Positions 48,897 to 53,914 of a stretch of 64,000 bases of DNA are shown here, piece after piece; the stretch's first letter is position 1, and the number at the start of each line of letters is the position of its first letter. Both the position numbers and the translations under genes were made by a program. Location: the IMG/VR virus record IMGVR_UViG_3300036792_000284, positions 1 through 64,000 of that record; one strand, written 5' to 3'. This DNA comes from a virus. The notes under the pieces were generated by a model. It saw nothing but the letters and a program-made list of their open reading frames with translations, searched no databases and had not been told where the DNA came from.

Positions 48897-49031
48897 GTGG
48901 ACACTTTCATCCTGCTGGCCATCGTCTTCGCTGCCGGCGTCTGGGTCGGCATGCGGTTCGGCGGCAGGCGCGCGCTGTGGCGGCTGCACACCGGGAACTA
49001 CAAGAAGATGGTCCGTGACCTCGACCTGTGA
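48897..49031 (+). CDS. 44-residue membrane peptide, plus strand inside the tRNA island
   Basis: GTG start, VDTFILLAIVFAAGVWVG membrane span, then a basic tail RRALWRLHTGNYKKMVRDL. Nearly every codon ends in G or C. It is antisense to the tRNA operon and ends one base before the 3' end of tRNA-Asp. Upstream AGGT gives only a weak ribosome site. Confidence 0.6.
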   Translation: MDTFILLAIVFAAGVWVGMRFGGRRALWRLHTGNYKKMVRDLDL

Positions 49032-49032
49032 G

Positions 49033-49108
49033 CGCTCCTGACGGGATTCGGACCCGCGGTCTCCACCGTGACAGGGTGGCGGGGACGGCCAGACTCCCCT
49101 ACAGGTGC
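49033..49108 (-). tRNA. tRNA-Asp (GTC)
   Basis: Anticodon arm CCACC-CTGTCAC-GGTGG, T-loop TCCGAAT, discriminator G; one A-A mismatch in the acceptor. Confidence 0.88.
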
Positions 49109-49120
49109 ATGTGTACTGCG

Positions 49121-49195
49121 CTCTCGCGGCAGGATTCGAACCTGCAACCCCCCGATTAACAGTCGGGCGCTAACTGCCAGTTGAGCTACGCGAGA
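49121..49195 (-). tRNA. tRNA-Asn (GTT)
   Basis: Anticodon arm CCCGA-CTGTTAA-TCGGG, perfect acceptor TCTCGCG/CGCGAGA, discriminator G. Confidence 0.92.
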
Positions 49196-49214
49196 TCGCT
49201 TGAGAGGCCTCCGG

Positions 49215-49973
49215 TTATTTAGCCCTTATCCAGCAGGGCCAGCCACGTATTCCCCGGAGCTTACGCCGGCCGCCAGTGCCGGACCTCGGTAAACAGTAAA
49301 GGCTCCCGGCGCCAGGAGCCCTCGCTGCTCTGTTGCCAGCCTGTCGAGGTGACTGGTCAGACCGTGGCGGGGGCAGGATTCGAACCTGCGTCTTCCGGGT
49401 TATGAGCCCGGGCTGGGACCTAGCTCCAGTCACCCCGCACCGTGTGGCACCAGGATAGCCCCCCAGGTGCCCGTGCTGCCGACGGGAATCGAACCCGTGT
49501 CGCTTATCCGGTTTGAAGGACCGGCGGCCCCTATCCAGCAGAGCAACGACAGCATGTAACTTAACGTGAGCCCAGTCAATCCCGCACCTGACACGGCTGA
49601 CCGTAGCCCGGGAAACTCCAAAACGTGCAGCAGCTGCCCGGGTGGGCTCACTTGATGCCCTGATCTCACGCACCAACTGTGGAGTCAGCTTGGCCTGAAC
49701 CTGCTGCTCTCCGTGCAACTTCTCCCCGGCAGACTTCTCATCATGATGCGGCCGACAGAGCACTTGGCACTTAGCTAGCTCAAGCTCACGCCGCATGCGC
49801 GACCACGACCAGACGTTATGACTAACCTTCAAGGCAGGGTCAATATGGTCCAGTTGAAGGTCATCGGCGCTGCCGCACCGGACACACGTCTTGTCGGCGA
49901 ACCAGGATGCACGAGTAGCTGCGGCCCGCTCTCTCTGGTATCTGCGCTGCTGTTCCGGGTCCTTATAGGGCAC
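49215..49973 (-). CDS. HNH endonuclease with C-terminal HTH, frame runs on into tRNA genes
   Basis: GTG at 49973 (VPYKDPEQQRRYQRER) opens an HNH domain: KTCVRCGSADDLQLDHIDP ... KCQVLCRPHHDEK, followed by a helix-turn-helix (LTPQLVREIR ... AAARFGVSRATVSRV). Homologous free-standing nucleases normally stop right after this HTH; here the frame continues about 115 codons through tRNA-Glu and tRNA-Met. A TAA lies one frame away at DWAHV (about 49563), so a single-base change may have removed the native stop. TTACACT just before GTG suggests leaderless expression. Confidence 0.75.
   Translation of the reverse strand: MPYKDPEQQRRYQRERAAATRASWFADKTCVRCGSADDLQLDHIDPALKVSHNVWSWSRMRRELELAKCQVLCRPHHDEKSAGEKLHGEQQVQAKLTPQLVREIRASSEPTRAAAARFGVSRATVSRVRCGIDWAHVKLHAVVALLDRGRRSFKPDKRHGFDSRRQHGHLGGYPGATRCGVTGARSQPGLITRKTQVRILPPPRSDQSPRQAGNRAARAPGAGSLYCLPRSGTGGRRKLRGIRGWPCWIRAK
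49365..49439 (-). tRNA. initiator-like tRNA-Met (CAT)
   Basis: Anticodon arm CCGGG-CTCATAA-CCCGG has the three G-C pairs (29-31/39-41) typical of initiator tRNA, and the first acceptor pair is a T-C mismatch as in formylated initiators. Acceptor GCGGGG/CCCCGC otherwise intact. Confidence 0.8.
49474..49553 (-). tRNA. tRNA-Glu (TTC), C33, atypical
   Basis: Acceptor GCTGTCG/CGGCAGC, anticodon arm CCGGT-CCTTCAA-ACCGG: position 33 is C. The variable region is long (about 9 nt) for a class I tRNA, giving 80 nt. Confidence 0.75.
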
Positions 49974-49992
49974 AAACAAGTGTAACCCCTAC

Positions 49993-50186
49993 CGCGTATA
50001 ACCCGTGCTCTCGCCTTGAAAGGACGGCGACCTCGGCCGCTAGTCGATGGGGGCTCAGGAGACGAGCCGAATACCTTGTCTAAGGGCTCGGCCCGCTCCA
50101 CCGTGCCTGATATGTGTGCCAAGGCCGACTTCCCTCCGGTAGACAGTCCGGAGGTACTCACACACTGGGACAGGCTTGCCCGGCCG
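49993..50186 (-). other. spacer upstream of the HNH gene
   Basis: 194 bp with a CTCCGG/CCGGAG hairpin (50138-50157). A minus-strand open frame from GTG at 50161 could encode a Ser/Gly/Arg-rich peptide overlapping the HNH start, but codon use and lack of a ribosome site leave it doubtful. Confidence 0.35.
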
Positions 50187-50261
50187 TGGTCCTGGCGGGC
50201 TTCGAACCCGCGTCACCGACTTGAGGGGCCGGCGTCCTGAGCCTGACTAGACGACAGGACC
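50187..50261 (-). tRNA. tRNA-Glu (CTC), C33
   Basis: Acceptor GGTCCTG/CAGGACC, anticodon arm CCGGC-CCCTCAA-GTCGG (C33), T-loop TTCGAAG. Confidence 0.87.
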
Positions 50262-50272
50262 ATGTTCTTGCG

Positions 50273-50346
50273 CGCGCCGTGCAGGACTCGAACCCGCGAC
50301 CGTTCGCTTAGAGGGCGACCGCTCTGTCCGACTGAGCTAACGGCGC
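50273..50346 (-). tRNA. tRNA-Arg (TCT), C33
   Basis: Perfect acceptor GCGCCGT/ACGGCGC; anticodon stem TCGC/GCGA around CCTCTAA (C33); discriminator G. Confidence 0.85.
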
Positions 50347-50350
50347 TGGG

Positions 50351-50422
50351 TGAGCTGCCAGGGACTTGAACCCTGTTCCCTGGATTAAAAGTCCGGTGCA
50401 TAGCCGTACATGCTCGCAGCCC
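50351..50422 (-). tRNA. tRNA-Lys (TTT)
   Basis: Anticodon loop CTTTTAA with one C-A mismatch in the stem; T-loop TTCAAGT. Almost identical in its central part to tRNA-Lys (CTT) at 51827. Confidence 0.88.
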
Positions 50423-50423
50423 G

Positions 50424-50500
50424 TGGTAGCGGTAGCGGGACTTGAACCTGCGACCTCGCGAATTATGAGTTCGGCGCTCTGCCAGCTGAGCTATACCGCC
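50424..50500 (-). tRNA. tRNA-Met (CAT), elongator-type
   Basis: GGCGGTA-TA-GCTC start, loop CTCATAA, T-loop TTCAAGT, CCA encoded. Closely follows bacterial elongator Met; a lysidine-type Ile2 cannot be excluded by anticodon alone. Confidence 0.88.
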
Positions 50501-50501
50501 G

Positions 50502-50575
50502 TGGGCGAGGCAGGATTTGAACCTGCGTCCTTCTCCTTATCAGAGAGCTGCTCGAACCGACTGAGCTGCTCGCCC
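50502..50575 (-). tRNA. tRNA-Ile (GAT)
   Basis: Acceptor GGGCGAG/CTCGCCC, loop CTGATAA, T-loop TTCAAAT; weak G-A pair at the top of the anticodon stem. Confidence 0.88.
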
Positions 50576-50576
50576 G

Positions 50577-50663
50577 TGGAGGAGACGGTGGGATTCGAAC
50601 CCACGGGGCCGTAGCCCGCCGGTTTTCGGGACCGGAGCCTTAATCCACTCGTGCCACGTCTCC
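50577..50663 (-). tRNA. tRNA-Ser (CGA), C33
   Basis: Class II with long variable arm, anticodon arm CCGGT-CCCGAAA-ACCGG (C33; enterobacterial counterpart has CTCGAAA). CCA encoded. Confidence 0.9.
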
Positions 50664-50664
50664 A

Positions 50665-50750
50665 TGGAGGAACGGGCGGGATTCGAACCCGCGGGGCCGT
50701 GGCCCTCCACGCTAGCAACGTGGTGCGATCGTCCGCTCTGCCACCGTTCC
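50665..50750 (-). tRNA. tRNA-Ser (GCT)
   Basis: Class II, anticodon arm CCACG-TTGCTAG-CGTGG, long variable arm, T-loop TTCGAAT, CCA encoded. Confidence 0.92.
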
Positions 50751-50754
50751 AAAG

Positions 50755-50839
50755 TGTCCGAGGAGAGATTTGAACTCTCACGCCCCGTGTGGAGCACTAG
50801 GGCCTGAACCTAGCGTGTCTGCCGTTCCACCACCCGGAC
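50755..50839 (-). tRNA. tRNA-Leu (CAG)
   Basis: Class II, anticodon arm CTAGG-TTCAGGC-CCTAG, long variable arm, T-loop TTCAAAT, discriminator A. Confidence 0.92.
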
Positions 50840-50840
50840 T

Positions 50841-50916
50841 TGGAGCCGACGACGGGACTCGAACCCGCGGCCTCAACCTTGGCAAGGTTGCACGCTTCCA
50901 GCTGCGCTACGTCGAC
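50841..50916 (-). tRNA. tRNA-Gly (GCC)
   Basis: Anticodon arm CAACC-TTGCCAA-GGTTG, T-loop TTCGAGT, CCA encoded. Confidence 0.92.
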
Positions 50917-50928
50917 ATGCTTACTGCG

Positions 50929-51001
50929 AGCCCGGAAACGGATTTGAACCGATGGCCTCTTCCGTACCGAGGAAGCGCTCTGCCTACTGAGCTATCCGGG
51001 C
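50929..51001 (-). tRNA. tRNA-Thr (GGT), C33
   Basis: Acceptor GCCCGGA/TCCGGGC, anticodon arm CTTCC-TCGGTAC-GGAAG: loop reads T32 C33 GGT. Confidence 0.88.
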
Positions 51002-51032
51002 ATACTGGTCTCCGACAAGCGGAGGTAGCTAC

Positions 51033-51149
51033 ATGAACAAGGGCGCCAGCATCGCTAACGGGCCGATGCCGCACCAAGTGCCACAAGAAGTCCTCGACGC
51101 GAAAGCCGTCTCCACGACCTCCTGGGACCTAATCGAGCCGGGCATTTAG
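51033..51149 (+). CDS. 38-residue ORF on the plus strand of the tRNA island
   Basis: ATG preceded by GGAGGT at 6 nt; product MNKGASIANGPMPHQV ... WDLIEPGI with mostly G/C third positions. It runs against the tRNA operon and is followed by a GGCCAGGG/CCCTGGCC hairpin (51165-51206). A tiny minus-strand frame also exists here but is less convincing. Function unknown. Confidence 0.55.
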   Translation: MNKGASIANGPMPHQVPQEVLDAKAVSTTSWDLIEPGI

Positions 51150-51245
51150 AGAGGGCGTTCTTTAGGCCAGGGTTGTTGGCATCTTGAACTAACGGAAGCC
51201 CTGGCCCCCGCCCGGCCCCGCCGTAGGTACCGGATCTCCCTCAGG

Positions 51246-51331
51246 TGTCCGAAGCGGGACTCGAACCCGCACGCCCCTTGCGGGACACCCGCACCTCAAG
51301 CGGGTCAGTCTACCAATTGCAGCATTCGGAC
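51246..51331 (-). tRNA. tRNA-Leu (GAG)
   Basis: Class II, anticodon arm CCCGC-TTGAGGT-GCGGG, variable arm TGTCCCGCAAGGGGC region, T-loop TTCGAGT. Confidence 0.9.
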
Positions 51332-51464
51332 TTGATTTACAGGAGAACCCGAAGACCGGACCCCGGCGTGCACACCGAGGCGGCTGCCCTCACTCCGACT
51401 AGTTGCGGCCTGCGCACGACCGACTGGCACGGCGAGTCTTCTGGGGATGTTGCACGTTCTCCCG

Positions 51465-51537
51465 AGCCCCGAACCGGCATCGAACCGATGACCTCCCCAT
51501 TACGAGTGGGGCGCTCTGCCATCTGAGCTACCGGGGC
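51465..51537 (-). tRNA. tRNA-Thr (CGT)
   Basis: Acceptor GCCCCGG/TCGGGGC, anticodon arm CCCCA-CTCGTAA-TGGGG, T-loop TTCGATG. Confidence 0.9.
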
Positions 51538-51548
51538 ATTGTTACCAG

Positions 51549-51619
51549 CTGGAGTACCTGGACTCGAACCAAGACCGACGGGTTCAGGGCCCGTCACGCT
51601 GCCATTACGCCATACTCCA
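51549..51619 (-). tRNA. tRNA-Gln (CTG), C33
   Basis: TGGAGTA-TGGC start typical of Gln, anticodon arm ACGGG-CCCTGAA-CCCGT (C33), discriminator G. Confidence 0.88.
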
Positions 51620-51716
51620 CCGTCGCCGGGGCCCTTTGCTCGCCCCGGAGTGACGACCTTGTTCCTCCCCAGGGAGGGGCCGGGCAAGGATTCGCAGGAC
51701 GGCCTTGCCAGCCGTG

Positions 51717-51791
51717 TGGGCGAGGCGGGATTCGAACCCGCACGTTCCGCTGTTTGAGAGCGGCGAGTCTGCCGAGTTGCCCCACTCGCCC
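51717..51791 (-). tRNA. tRNA-Leu-like (CAA) without long variable arm
   Basis: Anticodon arm CCGCT-CTCAAAC-AGCGG and a Leu-type D arm (CTCGGCAGAC), but the variable region is only AACGT. All bacterial Leu tRNAs are normally class II, so identity is uncertain. Confidence 0.75.
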
Positions 51792-51826
51792 TGAGGACCC
51801 GGCGAGCATCGCTCCCCGGGCCCAAG

Positions 51827-51898
51827 TGCGCCGCCAGGGACTTGAACCCCGTTCCCTGGATTAAGAGTCCGGTGCATAGCCGTACATGCTCGCGGCGC
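51827..51898 (-). tRNA. tRNA-Lys (CTT)
   Basis: Acceptor GCGCCGC/GCGGCGC, loop CTCTTAA. D and anticodon arms match tRNA-Lys (TTT) at 50351 apart from the anticodon wobble base, so one arose from the other by duplication. Confidence 0.9.
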
Positions 51899-51992
51899 GT
51901 AACCCGGACCTATTCTGGCCTCACAGCACTTATGCGAGGCGCTGTAGTCTATTTGGCCAGGTGGTTTCCGGGGGCGGTATGCATCCCGCCAG

Positions 51993-52065
51993 AGGGGATG
52001 ACGGGAATCGAACCCGCATCTGCTGATTGGAAGTCAGTCATCCTGAGCCATTGGACGACATCCCC
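51993..52065 (-). tRNA. tRNA-Gly (TCC)
   Basis: Acceptor GGGGATG/CATCCCC, anticodon stem CTGA/TCAG with loop CTTCCAA, T-loop TTCGATT. Confidence 0.9.
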
Positions 52066-52079
52066 GTTGTGTTACTGCG

Positions 52080-52152
52080 TAGGACCTGGAGATTCCGAGA
52101 CTCCGACCTGCAGGGTTTCAATCTGCCGCTCTGCCATCTGAGCTAAGGCCCC
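52080..52152 (-). tRNA. tRNA-Phe-like (GAA), degenerate T arm
   Basis: 5' half GGGGCCT-TA-GCTCAGATGGCAGAGC is normal and the anticodon loop is TTGAAAC. The T arm (GGAG-TCTCGGAAT-CTCC) lacks the TTCGA consensus, and the anticodon stem has one mismatch. May be decaying. Confidence 0.55.
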
Positions 52153-52156
52153 ATAG

Positions 52157-52268
52157 TGACAGCTCACTCAGGAAACCACGGGAACCCGGTACCCGAGCCT
52201 CTCCTGGGATGGACGTCTCCACTTCCGCTGACTACCGCTTAAAGGCGGCTCCTGCGTCGGAGCTGTCA
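52157..52268 (-). ncRNA. structured RNA A (homologue of RNA B)
   Basis: A 112-nt segment between tRNA-Pro and tRNA-Phe, closed by TGACAGCTC/GAGCTGTCA. Inside are a hairpin CCGC-CTTTAA-GCGG, a TGGA-GACG-TCCA hairpin and a CGGG-TACCGGGTT-CCCG hairpin. RNA B has the same order with compensatory changes in each helix. No known RNA class recognised; no ORF. Confidence 0.7.
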
Positions 52269-52271
52269 AGT

Positions 52272-52341
52272 CGGGACACAGGGACTCGGACCCCGTCTGC
52301 CTGCTCCCAAAGCAGGCGCGCTAACCCTTACGCGATATCCC
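52272..52341 (-). tRNA. tRNA-Pro (TGG)
   Basis: Anticodon arm CCTGC-TTTGGGA-GCAGG, acceptor GGGATAT/GTGTCCC, short D loop, T-loop TCCGAGT. Confidence 0.85.
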
Positions 52342-52479
52342 GTAGACGGGCGGAGTGCTGCCGTTACACCACAGCCCTCAGCTCCTCGGGGCGGCCTACC
52401 CCGGCGTCCCTGGTGGCCACCAGGTCGGCGCGGAACCTTCGCGAGAGCTGCCGGGGACTTGAACCCCGGACTGCCGCCC
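52342..52479 (-). tRNA. candidate circularly permuted tRNA X
   Basis: In transcription order: a 3' tRNA half (52479-52444: anticodon-stem strand GGGCGG, variable AGTC, T arm CGGGG-TTCAAGT-CCCCG, acceptor CAGCTCT), 65 nt, then a 5' half (52378-52342: acceptor AGGGCTG, D arm TGTAACGGCAGCA, anticodon-stem strand CCGCCC plus GTCTAC). Both half-stems pair completely across the break. The 3' half starts right after the CCA of tRNA-Pro (CGG); the 5' half ends right at tRNA-Pro (TGG). Recombination remnants are the alternative. Confidence 0.5.
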
Positions 52480-52558
52480 TGGTCGGGGTGGTGAGATTTG
52501 AACTCACGACCTCTTCGTCCCGAACGAAGCGCGCTCGACCAAGCTGCGCTACACCCCG
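52480..52558 (-). tRNA. tRNA-Pro (CGG)
   Basis: Acceptor CGGGGTG/CACCCCG, anticodon arm CTTCG-TTCGGGA-CGAAG, T-loop TTCAAAT, CCA encoded. Confidence 0.92.
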
Positions 52559-52562
52559 AAGG

Positions 52563-52675
52563 TGACGGTGCACCCAGTCCGCCCGGGGAACCCGGTACCC
52601 CGGCGCAGGCTCAGGCCATGCGTCCATGCTTCGGCCGACCACCTCTTTGCGGAGGCTCCTGCTTCGGCACCGTCA
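52563..52675 (-). ncRNA. structured RNA B (homologue of RNA A)
   Basis: A 113-nt segment just upstream of tRNA-Pro (CGG), closed by TGACGGTGC/GCACCGTCA, with hairpins CCTC-CGCAAA-GAGG, CATG-GACG-CATG and CCGGGG-TACCGGGTT-CCCCGG. It shares GACTTGAC, GCAGGAGCC, GTC-GC-GAAG and the GGTACCGGGTTCCC core with RNA A. Confidence 0.7.
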
Positions 52676-52688
52676 AGTCGAACTAAGT

Positions 52689-52802
52689 TCACGGCATGAC
52701 CGTCCAGCTGTTGGTCTGCTCGTGCAACTGGATCTCACTGTGGCGAACCCAAGACGGCTCGCCGGGCCCGCCGGTGCAAGCGACGTTTCCCTTGTCTCCC
52801 AT
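52689..52802 (-). CDS. 37-residue ORF in the tRNA island
   Basis: ATG preceded by GGGGAGG at 8 nt; MGDKGNVACTGGPGEPSW then RHSEIQLHEQTNSWTVMP. Lies between tRNA-Ala (CGC) and RNA B on the same strand as the tRNAs. No family recognised. Confidence 0.55.
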   Translation of the reverse strand: MGDKGNVACTGGPGEPSWVRHSEIQLHEQTNSWTVMP

Positions 52803-52853
52803 GAGGATTACCTCCCCTCAGCAGTCGGCATGTTTTCCACACCAGCTACTACG

Positions 52854-52926
52854 TGGAGCCTGCGGGATTCGAACCCGCGACCTTTTCCGTGCGAGGGAAC
52901 TGCGCTACCAGTTGCGCCAAGGCCCC
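52854..52926 (-). tRNA. tRNA-Ala (CGC)
   Basis: Acceptor GGGGCCT/AGGCTCC, anticodon stem TTCC/GGAA with loop CTCGCAC, T-loop TTCGAAT. Confidence 0.9.
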
Positions 52927-53061
52927 AGATGCGGCACTCTGCCAATTGAGCTACCGGCCAGCGACAGCCAGACTGACCCCGGCTTTCCGCTAAGCGTACT
53001 GACCTGGTGCTGACTGCCTCGCATGTGACCGGGCAGGACTCGAACCTGCAACCCGCCGCCG
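52927..53061 (-). tRNA. candidate circularly permuted tRNA Y
   Basis: In transcription order: 3' half (53061-53026: GCGGC stem strand, variable GGGTT, T arm GCAGG-TTCGAGT-CCTGC, acceptor CCGGTCA), 65 nt, then 5' half (52960-52927: acceptor TGGCCGG, TA, D arm GCTCAATTGGCAGAG, stem strand GCCGC, ATCT). Acceptor and anticodon stems pair across the break. It directly abuts tRNA-Ala genes at both ends. The spacer ends also pair (GCGA/TCGC and CAGTCAG/CTGGCTG). Confidence 0.5.
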
Positions 53062-53134
53062 TGGAACCTGCCGGATTCGAACCGGCGACCTCCTGCATGC
53101 CATGCAGGCGCGCTACCAGCTGCGCCAAGGCCCC
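53062..53134 (-). tRNA. tRNA-Ala (GGC)
   Basis: Acceptor GGGGCCT/AGGTTCC, anticodon arm CCTGC-ATGGCAT-GCAGG, T-loop TTCGAAT. Its 5' flank (TGCCGCA-CTCT) resembles that of tRNA-Ala (CGC), indicating a tandem duplication. Confidence 0.92.
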
Positions 53135-53349
53135 AGAGTGCGGCAGGCCGGACCGCGGTGTGAACACGGCCCCGCCCGCCACGTCTGAACAGGCAGCTCT
53201 TGTATCCGCTTCTTTCGCTGCCTGCAACCGGGACATAATCAACGGCCCCGGCTGCGGCGGGATGGCGCCCGCCGCTGATGCTCACGCTGTGGAGTTAGCA
53301 AGTTACGGTGACATGCGCCTGCGCGGGCTCTCGCCGTTGCTGACGGTCG
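53135..53349. other. 215-bp spacer between tRNA-Ala and tRNA-Trp
   Basis: I see no tRNA, no convincing ORF and no homologue of RNA A/B here; several GC-rich self-complementary stretches are present. Confidence 0.4.
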
Positions 53350-53421
53350 CAGGGACGGGGGGAGTCGAACCCTCATTCCGCTGGTTTTGGAGACCAGCCG
53401 CCGAGCCGCTGGCTCGTCCCT
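53350..53421 (-). tRNA. tRNA-Trp (CCA)
   Basis: Acceptor AGGGACG/CGTCCCT, anticodon arm CTGGT-CTCCAAA-ACCAG, T-loop TTCGACT, discriminator G. First tRNA of the island; its first two bases overlap the stop of the HNH gene. Confidence 0.92.
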
Positions 53422-53812
53422 AAGTTGACTTACTTGTGAGTCTGTGGTTCCGGTTGTACTCGGACTTCCTGGCTCTGCATGGACCACACGGGCAGTTCCT
53501 CTTGCCAGAGACTCCGCCTCCGTGGTCTACGCCTACCTCGCTCCGAGTCTTCTCCAGGTGATGCTCCCGGCAGAGAAGCTGGCACTTCGCTAGTTCTGCC
53601 TGTAGCTCAGCCGGGCTCCGGTTCCACCTGTCCGTGATGGCGAACTCTTTCAGCTCACGCTCAACATGATCGAACTGCAGGTCTTCCGAAGAACCGCACC
53701 GAACACATTTCCCGCCCAGCAACTCGATGAGCTTTGCCTTCGCGGCTTGGTAGCGGGCCTGGTCGTAATCCGACCGATCCCACTCTGCAGCCCACCACTC
53801 TCTGTCTGGCAT
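53420..53812 (-). CDS. HNH endonuclease at the head of the tRNA island
   Basis: A 130-residue protein with GGKCVRCGSSEDLQFDHVER ... LAKCQLLCREHHLEKT (HNH with Cys pair) and a C-terminal CPCGPCRARKSEYNRNHR segment. ATG is only a few bases after TAGTAC, so the message may be leaderless. Typical mobile nuclease bordering a tRNA array. Confidence 0.85.
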   Translation of the reverse strand: MPDREWWAAEWDRSDYDQARYQAAKAKLIELLGGKCVRCGSSEDLQFDHVERELKEFAITDRWNRSPAELQAELAKCQLLCREHHLEKTRSEVGVDHGGGVSGKRNCPCGPCRARKSEYNRNHRLTSKST

Positions 53813-53856
53813 ACCTGGTACTACGTGCGAGTTTGTCTCTGTTGAGTTGTCCCACT

Positions 53857-53893
53857 AAAAAACCGCCTCGCCGGATTCTCTCCGGGGGCGGCT
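53857..53893 (-). terminator. terminator upstream of the HNH gene
   Basis: CCGCC...CCGGA/TCCGG...GGCGG stem followed by TTTTTT on the minus strand. It ends the transcript from the terminase side before the HNH/tRNA unit. Confidence 0.8.
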
Positions 53894-53914
53894 CCTGCAG
53901 GTCAGGATTTGGCC

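Noticed and set aside
49474-49553. tRNA with CTTCAAA considered as an opal-suppressor or selenocysteine tRNA (TCA)
   Set aside because: That register destroys the anticodon stem; the perfect CCGGT/ACCGG stem gives TTC with C33.
49829-50161. 110-residue minus-strand frame overlapping the HNH start
   Set aside because: No ribosome site, mixed codon use, and its second half overlaps the HNH coding frame; mentioned only as spacer content.
52157-52268. RNA A considered as a tRNA, tmRNA piece or hammerhead/twister ribozyme
   Set aside because: It lacks T-loop, anticodon loop, resume codons and the conserved catalytic cores I can recall; left as unclassified structured RNA.
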